Positions 1-6,181 of a stretch of DNA of 7,191 nucleotides are shown here, piece after piece. The stretch is from Gammaproteobacteria bacterium. GTDB lineage: Bacteria; Pseudomonadota; Gammaproteobacteria; Pseudomonadales; Porticoccaceae. Positions within the stretch are counted from its first letter, which is position 1. Each line of letters begins with the position of its first letter. The position numbers were made by a program, and so were the translations under genes. The notes beneath the pieces were generated by a model. It made no database searches. It was not told the DNA's origin and worked only from the letters and a program-made list of their open reading frames with translations. The stretch lies in NCBI GenBank assembly GCA_006227015.1, contig SBGI01000290.1, positions 1-7,191 of the forward strand, in the 5' to 3' direction.

Positions 1-3
1 TAA

Positions 4-348
<345 letters not shown>

Positions 349-358
349 AAATTGGACT

Positions 359-910
359 TTAACGTTCACTCAATACGTAGCATTGTTCCAGGAATGACCG
401 GCACTTTTCCACAGAGTCCAGATCAGATTCCTCAATAATCAATAGTCCGGGGCAGGCCTGCTTAAGAGCGCTGACCAGAAGGCCATCACCGTCCCGGTTT
501 ATTGACCCTCTTTCGTCGTGAACAGGGGTTGACCCTGCGCCACAGCTTGGCGAGCGGGATTTCACAATATAGGCACACAGCTCCGACGCCAGCTTTGAGG
601 CGAATTTTTCAGCCCCTTGCTTGAGCGGTGCGGTGACATCCAGTTCGGGTGATTCCACCCCGAGTGCACAAAGTTCACCCGTATCAGTTTCGACCAGCTT
701 TACAGCTGGTCTCGGTATGCCCAGTCCGGCATCGGCTTCAGGGCAGAAAATCTGCAGGTCGAGCCAGGGGCCCAGTTCCTCCATAATGAGGTTGTGGTAT
801 TTGTGGCCTGCATCGTAGCGAACGGCCTGGCCTGCCAGACAGGCACTAATACCCACTTTGGGTTGCTGCTCGCGGTGAGGGGTCATATGTATGGCGGAAA
901 GATCAGTCAT
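359..910 (-). CDS. DUF523 / TudS-family iron-sulfur protein
   Basis: This 183-residue cytoplasmic protein belongs to DUF523, the family of the thiouracil desulfidase TudS, in which three conserved cysteines hold a [4Fe-4S] cluster that removes sulfur from thiolated uracil. The family landmarks are present: VGISACLAG with Cys24, FCPEADAGLGIPRP with Cys56, DVTAPLKQGAE, and KSRSPSCGAG with Cys123. These three cysteines are the likely cluster ligands. Further cysteines (81, 112, 153, 170, 177) lie elsewhere. The first 18 residues precede the usual family start and are polar, so a start at Met9 (position 886) is possible; neither start has a strong ribosome site, though a GAAG five bases before position 910 slightly favours the longer form. 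It follows the SIMPL gene by 17 bases, so the two are probably co-transcribed. The substrate cannot be told; TudS activity is an inference from family. Confidence 0.88.
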   Translation of the reverse strand: MTDLSAIHMTPHREQQPKVGISACLAGQAVRYDAGHKYHNLIMEELGPWLDLQIFCPEADAGLGIPRPAVKLVETDTGELCALGVESPELDVTAPLKQGAEKFASKLASELCAYIVKSRSPSCGAGSTPVHDERGSINRDGDGLLVSALKQACPGLLIIEESDLDSVEKCRSFLEQCYVLSER

Positions 911-927
911 AGTTCTTCGTTATTTTT

Positions 928-1638
928 TTATGGGTTAATAATCAGGTCAAACACTACCTGGATGTTGTCGTTGTAAGTCAGCTCGTCCGGCAGATATGTG
1001 CCGGGTCTTGAGGGGGATGAACGCAACATCTGTGCCGATTCCACGCCATCCTGTACTTTTGACGCATACATGGGCGTGTTGCGGTGGTAATCAATACGCA
1101 CGATGGGCCCCAACTCGGCGCCGTAAGCTTGTGCCAGGGCGGCGGCTTTCAGTTTTGAATCTTCGATAGCCTGCTGGTGAGCTTTTATGCGGAACTCGTC
1201 TGCCTTGCTGTTCTCATAGCGGATGTTGTCGATGCCCTCCAGCTTGTGTGCCAGGGCCTGATCCATCACGTGAGTGAGCTGATCAAGCTTATGCAAGGTA
1301 ACCGACAGTGTTCTGATAGCTTCATAGCCACTGAAATGACGACTGCCGTTGCTGTGTTCATAGCGCGGGTAAACCCTCAGTGTCGAGGCTATAACGTCCT
1401 TGCGATCAATTGCCATGGCTTGCAGTTGATCGAGGAAATTGTTGAAGCGGTCATCCACCTCCTGCTTGGCATCCTGTCCCGATTTGCGTGTTGCGCGAAT
1501 ACTCAGATCAATAATGGCCGTATCGGCACTGGCCTTGATTTCGCCATAACCATTGGTCGAGATAAGTCGGCGGTTGTCGTCATCGGCAAGACAGGATATT
1601 GAAAACAGGGCCAGAGAAATGATCAGTAATTGGCGCAC
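928..1638 (-). CDS. Secreted SIMPL domain (DUF541, YggE-like) protein
   Basis: This 236-residue protein is probably periplasmic. Residues 1-18 form a signal peptide: a short basic start, a hydrophobic core and a Cys-Leu-Ala cleavage site before DDDN. Cys16 does not sit in a good lipobox, so I do not call a lipoprotein. The SIMPL/DUF541 domain fills the rest. It begins with the family's GYGEIKASADTA at 30-41 and its beta strand, has the central SGYEAIRTLSVTL at 103-115, and ends with a beta strand at about 226-234. Relatives are E. coli YggE, linked to oxidative stress, and Brucella BP26, which forms oligomeric rings; the biochemical role is unknown. The start is GTG, supported by a GGAG seven bases upstream. 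It is the first gene of a likely two-gene unit with the TudS-family gene, and is separated from xerC by 114 bases. Confidence 0.88.
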   Translation of the reverse strand: MRQLLIISLALFSISCLADDDNRRLISTNGYGEIKASADTAIIDLSIRATRKSGQDAKQEVDDRFNNFLDQLQAMAIDRKDVIASTLRVYPRYEHSNGSRHFSGYEAIRTLSVTLHKLDQLTHVMDQALAHKLEGIDNIRYENSKADEFRIKAHQQAIEDSKLKAAALAQAYGAELGPIVRIDYHRNTPMYASKVQDGVESAQMLRSSPSRPGTYLPDELTYNDNIQVVFDLIINP

Positions 1639-1645
1639 GACGCTA

Positions 1646-1649
1646 CTCC
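1646..1649 (-). promoter_or_regulatory. Shine-Dalgarno GGAG that fixes the GTG start of the SIMPL gene
   Basis: GGAG on the minus strand lies seven bases before the GTG at 1638. The ATG that overlaps it, in ATGGAGTAG, is closed at once by a stop and is not in frame, so GTG is the credible start. The signal peptide begins directly at this codon. The site overlaps an 8-base palindrome CCATATGG (1648-1655), which may be chance. Confidence 0.6.
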
Positions 1650-1739
1650 ATATGGGGGTGCAAAAAGACGGAGGTTAGAGTCCTTACAGTGGAAAAAGTT
1701 TTGTAAAAATTGCCTGAATTATGAGGTAAAGATGACGGG

Positions 1740-1770
1740 AAAAAGTGAAGGTTTATTCTGGATCACCTTT
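1740..1770 (-). terminator. Weak terminator-like hairpin at the xerC stop
   Basis: On the minus strand, AAAGGTGA in the last xerC codons can pair with TCACTTTT just past the stop, an 8-bp stem with one G-U pair and a 14-base loop; the right arm runs into five U residues followed by CCC. An alternative 5-bp stem AAGGT/ACCTT sits directly before CACTTTTT. Both stems are AT-rich and short, so efficiency would be low. Position, at the end of a five-gene operon and before a gene with its own ribosome site, is what makes it plausible. Confidence 0.27.
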
Positions 1771-2667
1771 ACGTTTGGCTCGGGGGTGGGCCTGATCGTA
1801 AATTTTGGACAGGTGCTGGAAATCGAGGTGGGTATAAATCTGGGTAGTGGACAAATTGGCATGTCCAAGCAGTTCCTGGATTGCGCGGAGGTCGCCACTG
1901 GACTCCAGCAGGTGGCTGGCAAATGAGTGGCGCAACATGTGGGGGTGGACTTTGCCCTGCATGCCCTGCTGCAAGCTGATCAGACGCAGACGTTCCTGAA
2001 CCGTACGAGGTGCGATGCGTTTGCCGCGTGAGGAGATAAATACTGCTTCCTGGGATTCTGCTGAAAGATTTTCCGGCCGACGTTGCAGCCATTGTCGCAA
2101 TGCCTTGATGGCGTGGCTGCCAACAGGTACCAGTCGGGTTTTTCCCCCTTTGCCAGTAACTCTGACCAGTTGATCGGCAAAGTCTATATCAACCAGGTTG
2201 AGTGAAATCAGTTCGGACAGGCGTAACCCCGAGGAGTAGAACAGCTCGATCATGGCGTGATCCCGGCAGTCTACCCAGCTGTCACCGGGTGTGCTGACGA
2301 ACTGGTTGGCCTGGTCAACATCCAGCGTCCGCGGTAGTTTTTTCGGGGATTTTGGCGCATTAAGCCCGGCGCAGGGATTGGTTTTGACCCACTGTTGCTT
2401 CAGCGCGTAGTTGAAGAAGGTTCGCAATGAAGACAGCCATCTCTGCAGGCTACGACCACCAAGTCCCTGGCGATGAAGCTCGGAAAGGCACAGGCGGATG
2501 TGTTGGCCATTAAGTCGGGACAGGTCGACCTGTTGCTGCCGCTGACACCAGCTGGCAAGTTTTTGCAGGTCGCGGCCATAGCTCTGAATGGTGTAGGGAG
2601 ACAACCTGCGCTCACTGCGCAGATGTTCTTCAAACTGGGCGAGCTGATCGGATAGTGTGCTGCCCAT
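1753..2667 (-). CDS. xerC: Tyrosine recombinase XerC
   Basis: This 304-residue cytoplasmic site-specific recombinase acts with XerD at the chromosomal dif site, under FtsK control, to resolve chromosome dimers. The N-terminal SAM-like DNA-binding domain spans about 1-105 (LRSERRLSPYTIQSYGRDL at 16-34). The catalytic domain follows and carries every active-site residue: Arg149 in SSGLRLSEL, Lys173 in TGKGGKTR, His243 and Arg246 in HMLRHSFASH, His269 in LLGHANLS and nucleophile Tyr278 in TTQIYTHLD. Spacing of these residues matches E. coli XerC closely, and synteny with DUF484 and dapF favours XerC over XerD or an integron or phage integrase. It is the last gene of the operon, starting 16 bases after the DUF484 stop, with a GCGGGA stretch as a possible ribosome site. 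The HAD hydrolase gene that often follows xerC is missing here. Confidence 0.97.
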   Translation of the reverse strand: MGSTLSDQLAQFEEHLRSERRLSPYTIQSYGRDLQKLASWCQRQQQVDLSRLNGQHIRLCLSELHRQGLGGRSLQRWLSSLRTFFNYALKQQWVKTNPCAGLNAPKSPKKLPRTLDVDQANQFVSTPGDSWVDCRDHAMIELFYSSGLRLSELISLNLVDIDFADQLVRVTGKGGKTRLVPVGSHAIKALRQWLQRRPENLSAESQEAVFISSRGKRIAPRTVQERLRLISLQQGMQGKVHPHMLRHSFASHLLESSGDLRAIQELLGHANLSTTQIYTHLDFQHLSKIYDQAHPRAKRKGDPE

Positions 2668-2683
2668 GGGTTACTGTCCCGCC

Positions 2684-3379
2684 TCAGGCATCCAGCCGGG
2701 GAATCACACGGCTCAGGACCTCGGCTATATAGCTCAGAAACAGTGTGCCCATACTGCTGCGATAATAATTGGGGTCACTGTGAGCAATGGCGAGAAAACC
2801 AAAAGCACTGCCCTGAATCAGCGGAACGGCGGCAACAGATCCCACATTGCTGGCCGCATCACCAAACAGGAATGACAGTTCTTCTGTGCCGAGCACCCCG
2901 CAGATGGTGCGGCTGTTGCGCAGCAGCGTGCCGATCTGGGATTTTGCATCTTCGTGGCTGACAATCCGCGTATGGGGGGATGGCAGCTCCTGAGCCTGAT
3001 CCGCAAACAGCAGAACGCTGTGGAATTCTACCTGGAAATCACTGGCCAGGCTCGTGGAAACGGCCTCGAGTACTGCTTGTCGGTCACCGGCTTCCAGCAG
3101 GGTAAGAATCAGACGCTTGGTTTTTTCAAACAGTTTGTCGTTGACTTTGGCGGAGTCGAGCATGCCGTTCAGGCGTTGCCGCATCTCCAGGTTGCGTTCG
3201 CGTAGTACTGCAATCTGGCGCTCCACCAGGGAAACTGCCGCGCCACTCTCGTGGGGAAGGCTGATCATTTCCAGCAATTCGGGGTGGTCTTCAAAAAAGT
3301 CGGGGTGCTGCTGCAGGTAGGTTTTGACCTGTTCGGTATCAAGGTCTTCTAATGCAGGAGCTTGTTGTTCTGTCGTCAT
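2684..3379 (-). CDS. DUF484 family GAF-like protein
   Basis: This 231-residue protein is the DUF484 family member (E. coli YigA position) that sits between dapF and xerC across gammaproteobacteria. The diagnostic N-terminal block is intact: [20 protein letters not shown] at 18-37, then [14 protein letters not shown] at 42-55. A charged helix likely to be coiled coil runs from about 52 to 95. A GAF-like domain fills about 98-231, with the beta strand [11 protein letters not shown], a central [20 protein letters not shown] at 179-198 and a C-terminal helix. There are no membrane segments or signal peptide. No enzyme activity or ligand is established for the family, so I give no function. The gene is 60 residues or more longer than the short yigA of E. 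coli and similar to the Pseudomonas version. Its ATG overlaps the dapF stop as ATGA, which predicts translational coupling. Confidence 0.92.
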   Translation of the reverse strand: MTTEQQAPALEDLDTEQVKTYLQQHPDFFEDHPELLEMISLPHESGAAVSLVERQIAVLRERNLEMRQRLNGMLDSAKVNDKLFEKTKRLILTLLEAGDRQAVLEAVSTSLASDFQVEFHSVLLFADQAQELPSPHTRIVSHEDAKSQIGTLLRNSRTICGVLGTEELSFLFGDAASNVGSVAAVPLIQGSAFGFLAIAHSDPNYYRSSMGTLFLSYIAEVLSRVIPRLDA

Positions 3380-4206
3380 ATTCTTATCCGCCCGTGGAAC
3401 ACCGTGGTGGCGCTTCCTGTCATGATCACTGGCTCTCCCTCGCCGGACCAGCTCACTTCCAGGCTCCCTCCCGGCAGGTTTACCGTTACAGTCGAGTCTA
3501 TCAGGTCTTGCAACTGACCGGCTACCGCAGCAGCGCAGGCCCCGGTGCCGCAGGCGAGGGTTTCCCCTGCACCGCGTTCGTAGACGCGCAGGTTAATCTC
3601 ATTGCGGCTGACCACTTCCATGAATCCGACATTCACCCTGTTGGGAAAGCTCGCATGGCTTTCCAGCGCCGGACCCAGAGTCTCCACCGGTGCTGTCGAA
3701 GTGTTTTCCACTGTCAGCACCACATGGGGGTTGCCCATAGACACAGCGCCTACCATCAATTGTTGCCCAAGTACTTCAATGGGGTAGGTGGTTTGCCTTT
3801 GATTCGCCAGAAAGGGAATTTTTGCTGGTTCCAACTCAGGAACCCCCATGTTCACGGCAATCAGGTTGTTGCGTTTGACATGCAGGGTAATGATGCCGGA
3901 CGCGGTTTCCACCCGGATGTCGCTCTTGCCGGTGAGATGCCGATCGCGGACAAATTTGGCAAAGCAGCGGGCGCCATTGCCGCATTGCTCCACCTCGCTG
4001 CCGTCCTGGTTGAAGATGCGGTAGCGGAAATCCACATCGTGGGTCGTGGGGGGTTCGACCAGTAGAACCTGGTCGCAACCAATGCCGAAGCGCCGGTCTC
4101 CCAGTTTGCGCGCCAGCTCGGGGGTCATAGTGACGCCCTGGGAAACTCCATCGATCATGACGAAGTCGTTACCCAGTCCATGCATTTTGGTAAAACGTAG
4201 CAGCAT
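3376..4206 (-). CDS. dapF: Diaminopimelate epimerase
   Basis: DapF interconverts LL- and meso-diaminopimelate without a cofactor, giving the meso form used in peptidoglycan and by LysA. I chose the start at 4206 (276 residues) because [15 protein letters not shown] is the standard N-terminus of gammaproteobacterial DapF. An in-frame ATG at 4236 would add ten polar residues ([10 protein letters not shown]); neither start has a clear ribosome site, so the longer form cannot be excluded. The two active-site cysteines are present: Cys75 in EQCGNGARC and Cys219 in [10 protein letters not shown]. Other landmarks are HGLGNDF at 9-15, [11 protein letters not shown] at 61-71, VSMGNPH at 155-161, [10 protein letters not shown] at 207-216 and NLPGG at 243-247. 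The two pseudo-symmetric halves are both complete. It lies 57 bases past the lysA stop and overlaps DUF484 by four bases. Confidence 0.96.
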   Translation of the reverse strand: MLLRFTKMHGLGNDFVMIDGVSQGVTMTPELARKLGDRRFGIGCDQVLLVEPPTTHDVDFRYRIFNQDGSEVEQCGNGARCFAKFVRDRHLTGKSDIRVETASGIITLHVKRNNLIAVNMGVPELEPAKIPFLANQRQTTYPIEVLGQQLMVGAVSMGNPHVVLTVENTSTAPVETLGPALESHASFPNRVNVGFMEVVSRNEINLRVYERGAGETLACGTGACAAAVAGQLQDLIDSTVTVNLPGGSLEVSWSGEGEPVIMTGSATTVFHGRIRI

Positions 4207-4263
4207 ACCGTTTTGATTGTGTCGCCGAGTTTTCATTGTGCCTGCCTGGACAGTCCTTGTCGT

Positions 4264-5514
4264 TTATACAGGAAGAATGGTTTCGCCGCGAATCAAATCC
4301 GCAATGCTCTCCCGTTGGCGTACTTCATAAGCCTGATTGCCATCCACCATAATTTCCGCGGCTCGACCCCGGCTGTTGTAGTTGGAGCTCATGGTAAATC
4401 CGTAGGCACCGGAAGATCCGACACAGAGCAGGTCATGGGGCTCGATGGCCAACGCACGATCCTTGCCGAGAAAATCTCCAGTTTCACAAACCGGACCAAC
4501 GATATCCCAATGTCGTGGGTCGGCATTCTCTCTGGGTGTCACGGGATCAATACTTAACCAGGCCTGATACAGGGCCGGACGTATCATGTCGTTCATGGCC
4601 GCATCGACAATAGCAAAGTTCTTTTCATCGCCCGGCTTTAAATATTGTACCCGGGTGAGAAGCACGCCGGCATTGGCAGCAATGGAGCGGCCTGGCTCCA
4701 GCACCAATGTCAACTCACGATCTCCCAGTTCCTGGCGCAACGCTGCAATATATTCCGCAGGGTGTGGGGGTTGTTCGTCCTGGTAGCGCACACCCAGCCC
4801 GCCACCCAGGTCCAGGTGTTGCAGAGAAATACCCTTGGCTGCGAGGTCATCGACCAGTGTCAACACCCGTCGCAAGGCATCAATAAAGGGTGAGGTGTCG
4901 GTCAATTGCGAACCAATATGGCAGTCGACACCGATAATATTGATGTTGGGTAATTCATTGGCGCGGGTGTAGACAGCTGTCGCACGATGAATATCGATGC
5001 CGAATTTATTTTCTTTCAACCCGGTGGATATGTAGGGGTGAGTTTTAGCATCCACATCGGGATTGACCCTGAGTGAGACGTTGGCAATGGCGCGGCATTC
5101 GCCTGCAACCTCGTTCAGTACTTCCAGCTCTGCCTCAGACTCGACGTTGAAGCAGTGAATACCTGCTTCCAGGGCGCGAACCATTTCATGGGGTAGCTTG
5201 CCAACACCGGAAAAAATCACTTTGCTGGCATCACCGCCAGCGGCCAGCACACGTTCCAGTTCTCCAACTGAAACAATGTCAAAGCCGGCACCAAGCCTGG
5301 CGAGAACATTCAGTACCCCGATATTGGAATTGGCCTTGACTGCATAACAGACGAGATGAGGGCAGTCACTCAGTGCCTCGCTGTATGCCATAAAATGTTC
5401 AGTCAGCGCGGCGCGGCTGTACACATAGGTTGGCGTGCCATAGCGTTCTGCAATGGCCGTCAACGAAACCTCTTCGGCACATAGCACGCCGTGACGGTAG
5501 GAAAAATGTGTCAT
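4264..5514 (-). CDS. lysA: Diaminopimelate decarboxylase
   Basis: LysA is the PLP-dependent cytoplasmic enzyme that decarboxylates meso-diaminopimelate to L-lysine. At 416 residues it has the family's usual length. It has a fold III alanine-racemase-like barrel and a C-terminal beta domain. Lys60 in YAVKANSN is the PLP Schiff-base lysine. HIGSQ at 199-203, DLGGGLGV at 235-242 and EPGRS at 273-277 are the phosphate and PLP contacts; Cys343 in GPVCETGDFL and Tyr371 in SGAYGFTMSSNYN are the substrate-site residues contributed across the dimer. The ATG at 5514 gives the standard N-terminus; no clear Shine-Dalgarno is seen, so translation may be coupled to lptM, whose stop is 20 bases upstream. 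No lysR-type gene is adjacent, unlike E. coli, so control probably comes from the operon promoter upstream of lptM. Confidence 0.97.
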   Translation of the reverse strand: MTHFSYRHGVLCAEEVSLTAIAERYGTPTYVYSRAALTEHFMAYSEALSDCPHLVCYAVKANSNIGVLNVLARLGAGFDIVSVGELERVLAAGGDASKVIFSGVGKLPHEMVRALEAGIHCFNVESEAELEVLNEVAGECRAIANVSLRVNPDVDAKTHPYISTGLKENKFGIDIHRATAVYTRANELPNINIIGVDCHIGSQLTDTSPFIDALRRVLTLVDDLAAKGISLQHLDLGGGLGVRYQDEQPPHPAEYIAALRQELGDRELTLVLEPGRSIAANAGVLLTRVQYLKPGDEKNFAIVDAAMNDMIRPALYQAWLSIDPVTPRENADPRHWDIVGPVCETGDFLGKDRALAIEPHDLLCVGSSGAYGFTMSSNYNSRGRAAEIMVDGNQAYEVRQRESIADLIRGETILPV

Positions 5515-5534
5515 GTTTGATGTCTGTCTGGCGA

Positions 5535-5687
5535 TCAGGATGGTTCGGAGTCTGCAGGTGTTTCCACCTCCGCGGGTACTTCCTCTACCGGCTCGGGCGG
5601 CAGAAACAGAGGCCCTTTGTTACCGCATCCAGTCAGGCCAATGAGAGACAGCGCTGCCAGCAGCACCAATGCAAAAATTCGTTGCAT
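5535..5687 (-). CDS. lptM: LptM (YifL/LppL-type) small outer-membrane lipoprotein
   Basis: This is a 50-residue lipoprotein precursor. Residues 1-20 are a lipoprotein signal peptide with hydrophobic core FALVLLAALSLIGL and lipobox LTGC, putting the acylated cysteine at 21. The mature part starts CGNKGPLFLPP, the signature of YifL/LptM, then an acidic, proline-rich tail (PVEEVPAEVETPADSEPS). In E. coli LptM binds the LptDE LPS translocon and promotes disulfide maturation of LptD; that role is inferred here from the signature. I place the start at 5687 because an earlier in-frame ATG at 5753 would put 22 extra residues before the signal peptide and would lie upstream of the predicted transcription start near 5716. 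No strong ribosome site is visible. It is the first gene of the operon that continues with lysA. Confidence 0.9.
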   Translation of the reverse strand: MQRIFALVLLAALSLIGLTGCGNKGPLFLPPEPVEEVPAEVETPADSEPS

Positions 5688-5723
5688 GGGAAAACCCGTA
5701 ATTTGAATGATGACAAGCCCGCG

Positions 5724-5753
5724 AGTATACCGGCTGTAGTCGGTTGCACTCAA
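5724..5753 (-). promoter_or_regulatory. Predicted sigma-70 promoter for the lptM-lysA-dapF-DUF484-xerC operon
   Basis: On the minus strand TTGAGT (5748-5753) and TATACT (5724-5729) are separated by 18 bases. The -10 matches the consensus in five of six positions and the -35 in its first four. Transcription would start near 5716, leaving a leader of about 28 bases before the lptM ATG. It shares its DNA with the cyaY promoter, since each -35 region falls in the other's spacer. Confidence 0.55.
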
Positions 5754-5764
5754 TCGCGTATACT
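5735..5764 (+). promoter_or_regulatory. Candidate promoter for cyaY, strong -10 but poor -35
   Basis: TATACT at 5759-5764 is a good -10 box. The region 17-18 bases upstream (about 5735-5741) has no convincing -35, so either the -10 is recognised weakly or an activator helps. Transcription would start near 5771, about 36 bases before the cyaY GTG. The box is the mirror image of the -10 used on the other strand. Confidence 0.4.
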
Positions 5765-5806
5765 CTGCGAATCACTTTTCTATGCTATCCCGGAGTTGTT
5801 TTCATC

Positions 5807-6127
5807 GTGAATGAAACAGAGTTCAGCGACCTGGCCGATGACCTGATGCTGGTGATCGAAGAGGCGCTTGATGATTGTGGTGTCGATATTGATTATGAAA
5901 CCTCGGCCGGAGTCATGACGTTGACCATAGAGGCCGATGGCTCAAAGGTTATTATTTCCCGACAGCCTGCCATGTCGCAGATCTGGGTGGCGGCAAAGTC
6001 CGGTGGTTATCATTTCAACTTCGACGGGGCTTCATGGCAGTGCTCCACAACCGGCGAAACCCTGCCGGAATTGCTAAGTCGTGTCTGCGGTGAGCAGGCT
6101 GGCGAGGCCGTGGATCTGAACTTCTAG
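5807..6127 (+). CDS. cyaY: Bacterial frataxin CyaY
   Basis: CyaY is the small cytoplasmic frataxin homologue that binds iron and the IscS desulfurase and modulates iron-sulfur cluster assembly. From the GTG at 5807 the protein is 106 residues, the same length as E. coli CyaY, and begins with the family's (M)NETEFSDLADDLMLVIEEAL. A GGAG at 5792-5795 lies 11 bases before the GTG. The reading frame continues upstream to a TTG at 5744, but that codon lies in the promoter and would add 21 residues without homology. Seen in the sequence: an acidic first helix and loop (Asp8, Asp11, Asp12, Glu18, Glu19, Asp22, Asp23, Asp27, Asp29, Glu31), the beta-sheet core with QIWVAAKSGGYHFNF at 58-72, Trp77, and the C-terminal helix ending EAVDLNF. 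It is divergent from lptM, the arrangement also found in E. coli and Pseudomonas. Confidence 0.95.
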   Translation: MNETEFSDLADDLMLVIEEALDDCGVDIDYETSAGVMTLTIEADGSKVIISRQPAMSQIWVAAKSGGYHFNFDGASWQCSTTGETLPELLSRVCGEQAGEAVDLNF

Positions 6128-6141
6128 GACAAATCCACGGC
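6107..6141. repeat. 9-bp perfect inverted repeat across the cyaY stop codon
   Basis: GCCGTGGAT (6107-6115) pairs perfectly with ATCCACGGC (6133-6141) around a 17-base loop that holds the cyaY stop TAG. Outer segments GGCTG (6097-6101) and CAGCC (6144-6148) can extend the stem across a small asymmetric internal loop. No U-rich tract follows on either strand, so a classical intrinsic terminator is not supported. The position between convergent cyaY and dmsC suggests a shared 3'-end structure or RNA stabiliser. Confidence 0.5.
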
Positions 6142-6146
6142 ATCAG

Positions 6147-6158
6147 CCCTGGCCAGGG
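6147..6158. repeat. 12-bp perfect palindrome CCCTGGCCAGGG in the cyaY-dmsC gap
   Basis: This palindrome has no loop and so is poor as an RNA hairpin but suitable for binding a dimeric protein. It lies in the 54-base gap between two convergent genes, where an operator would be unusual. It begins at the outer edge of the inverted repeat that spans the cyaY stop, and the two may form one composite structure. Confidence 0.35.
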
Positions 6159-6181
6159 AATATGTGGCTACAGGAACTGCC

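Noticed and set aside
1177..1602. Plus-strand open frame of 141 codons opposite the SIMPL gene
   Set aside because: Fully antisense to a gene with a signal peptide and recognisable domain; no ribosome site or family signature.
1648..1655. Palindrome CCATATGG beside the SIMPL ribosome site
   Set aside because: An 8-base palindrome is expected by chance at this window size, and nothing else supports an operator there.
1639..1752. Possible remnant of a deleted HAD gene or a small RNA between xerC and the SIMPL gene
   Set aside because: The 114 bases are AT-rich and I see no coding remnant, promoter of good quality or stable structured RNA beyond the weak xerC hairpin.
3352..4065. Open frame of 237 codons on the plus strand opposite dapF
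   Set aside because: It is the complement of an intact dapF with both active-site cysteines; its translation is low-complexity for a real fold (rich in His, Gln, Arg, Gly) and matches no family I recognise.
5430..5810. Plus-strand open frame of 126 codons across lptM and the divergent promoters
   Set aside because: It covers the start of lysA, all of lptM and the promoter region in antisense, with no recognisable protein features.
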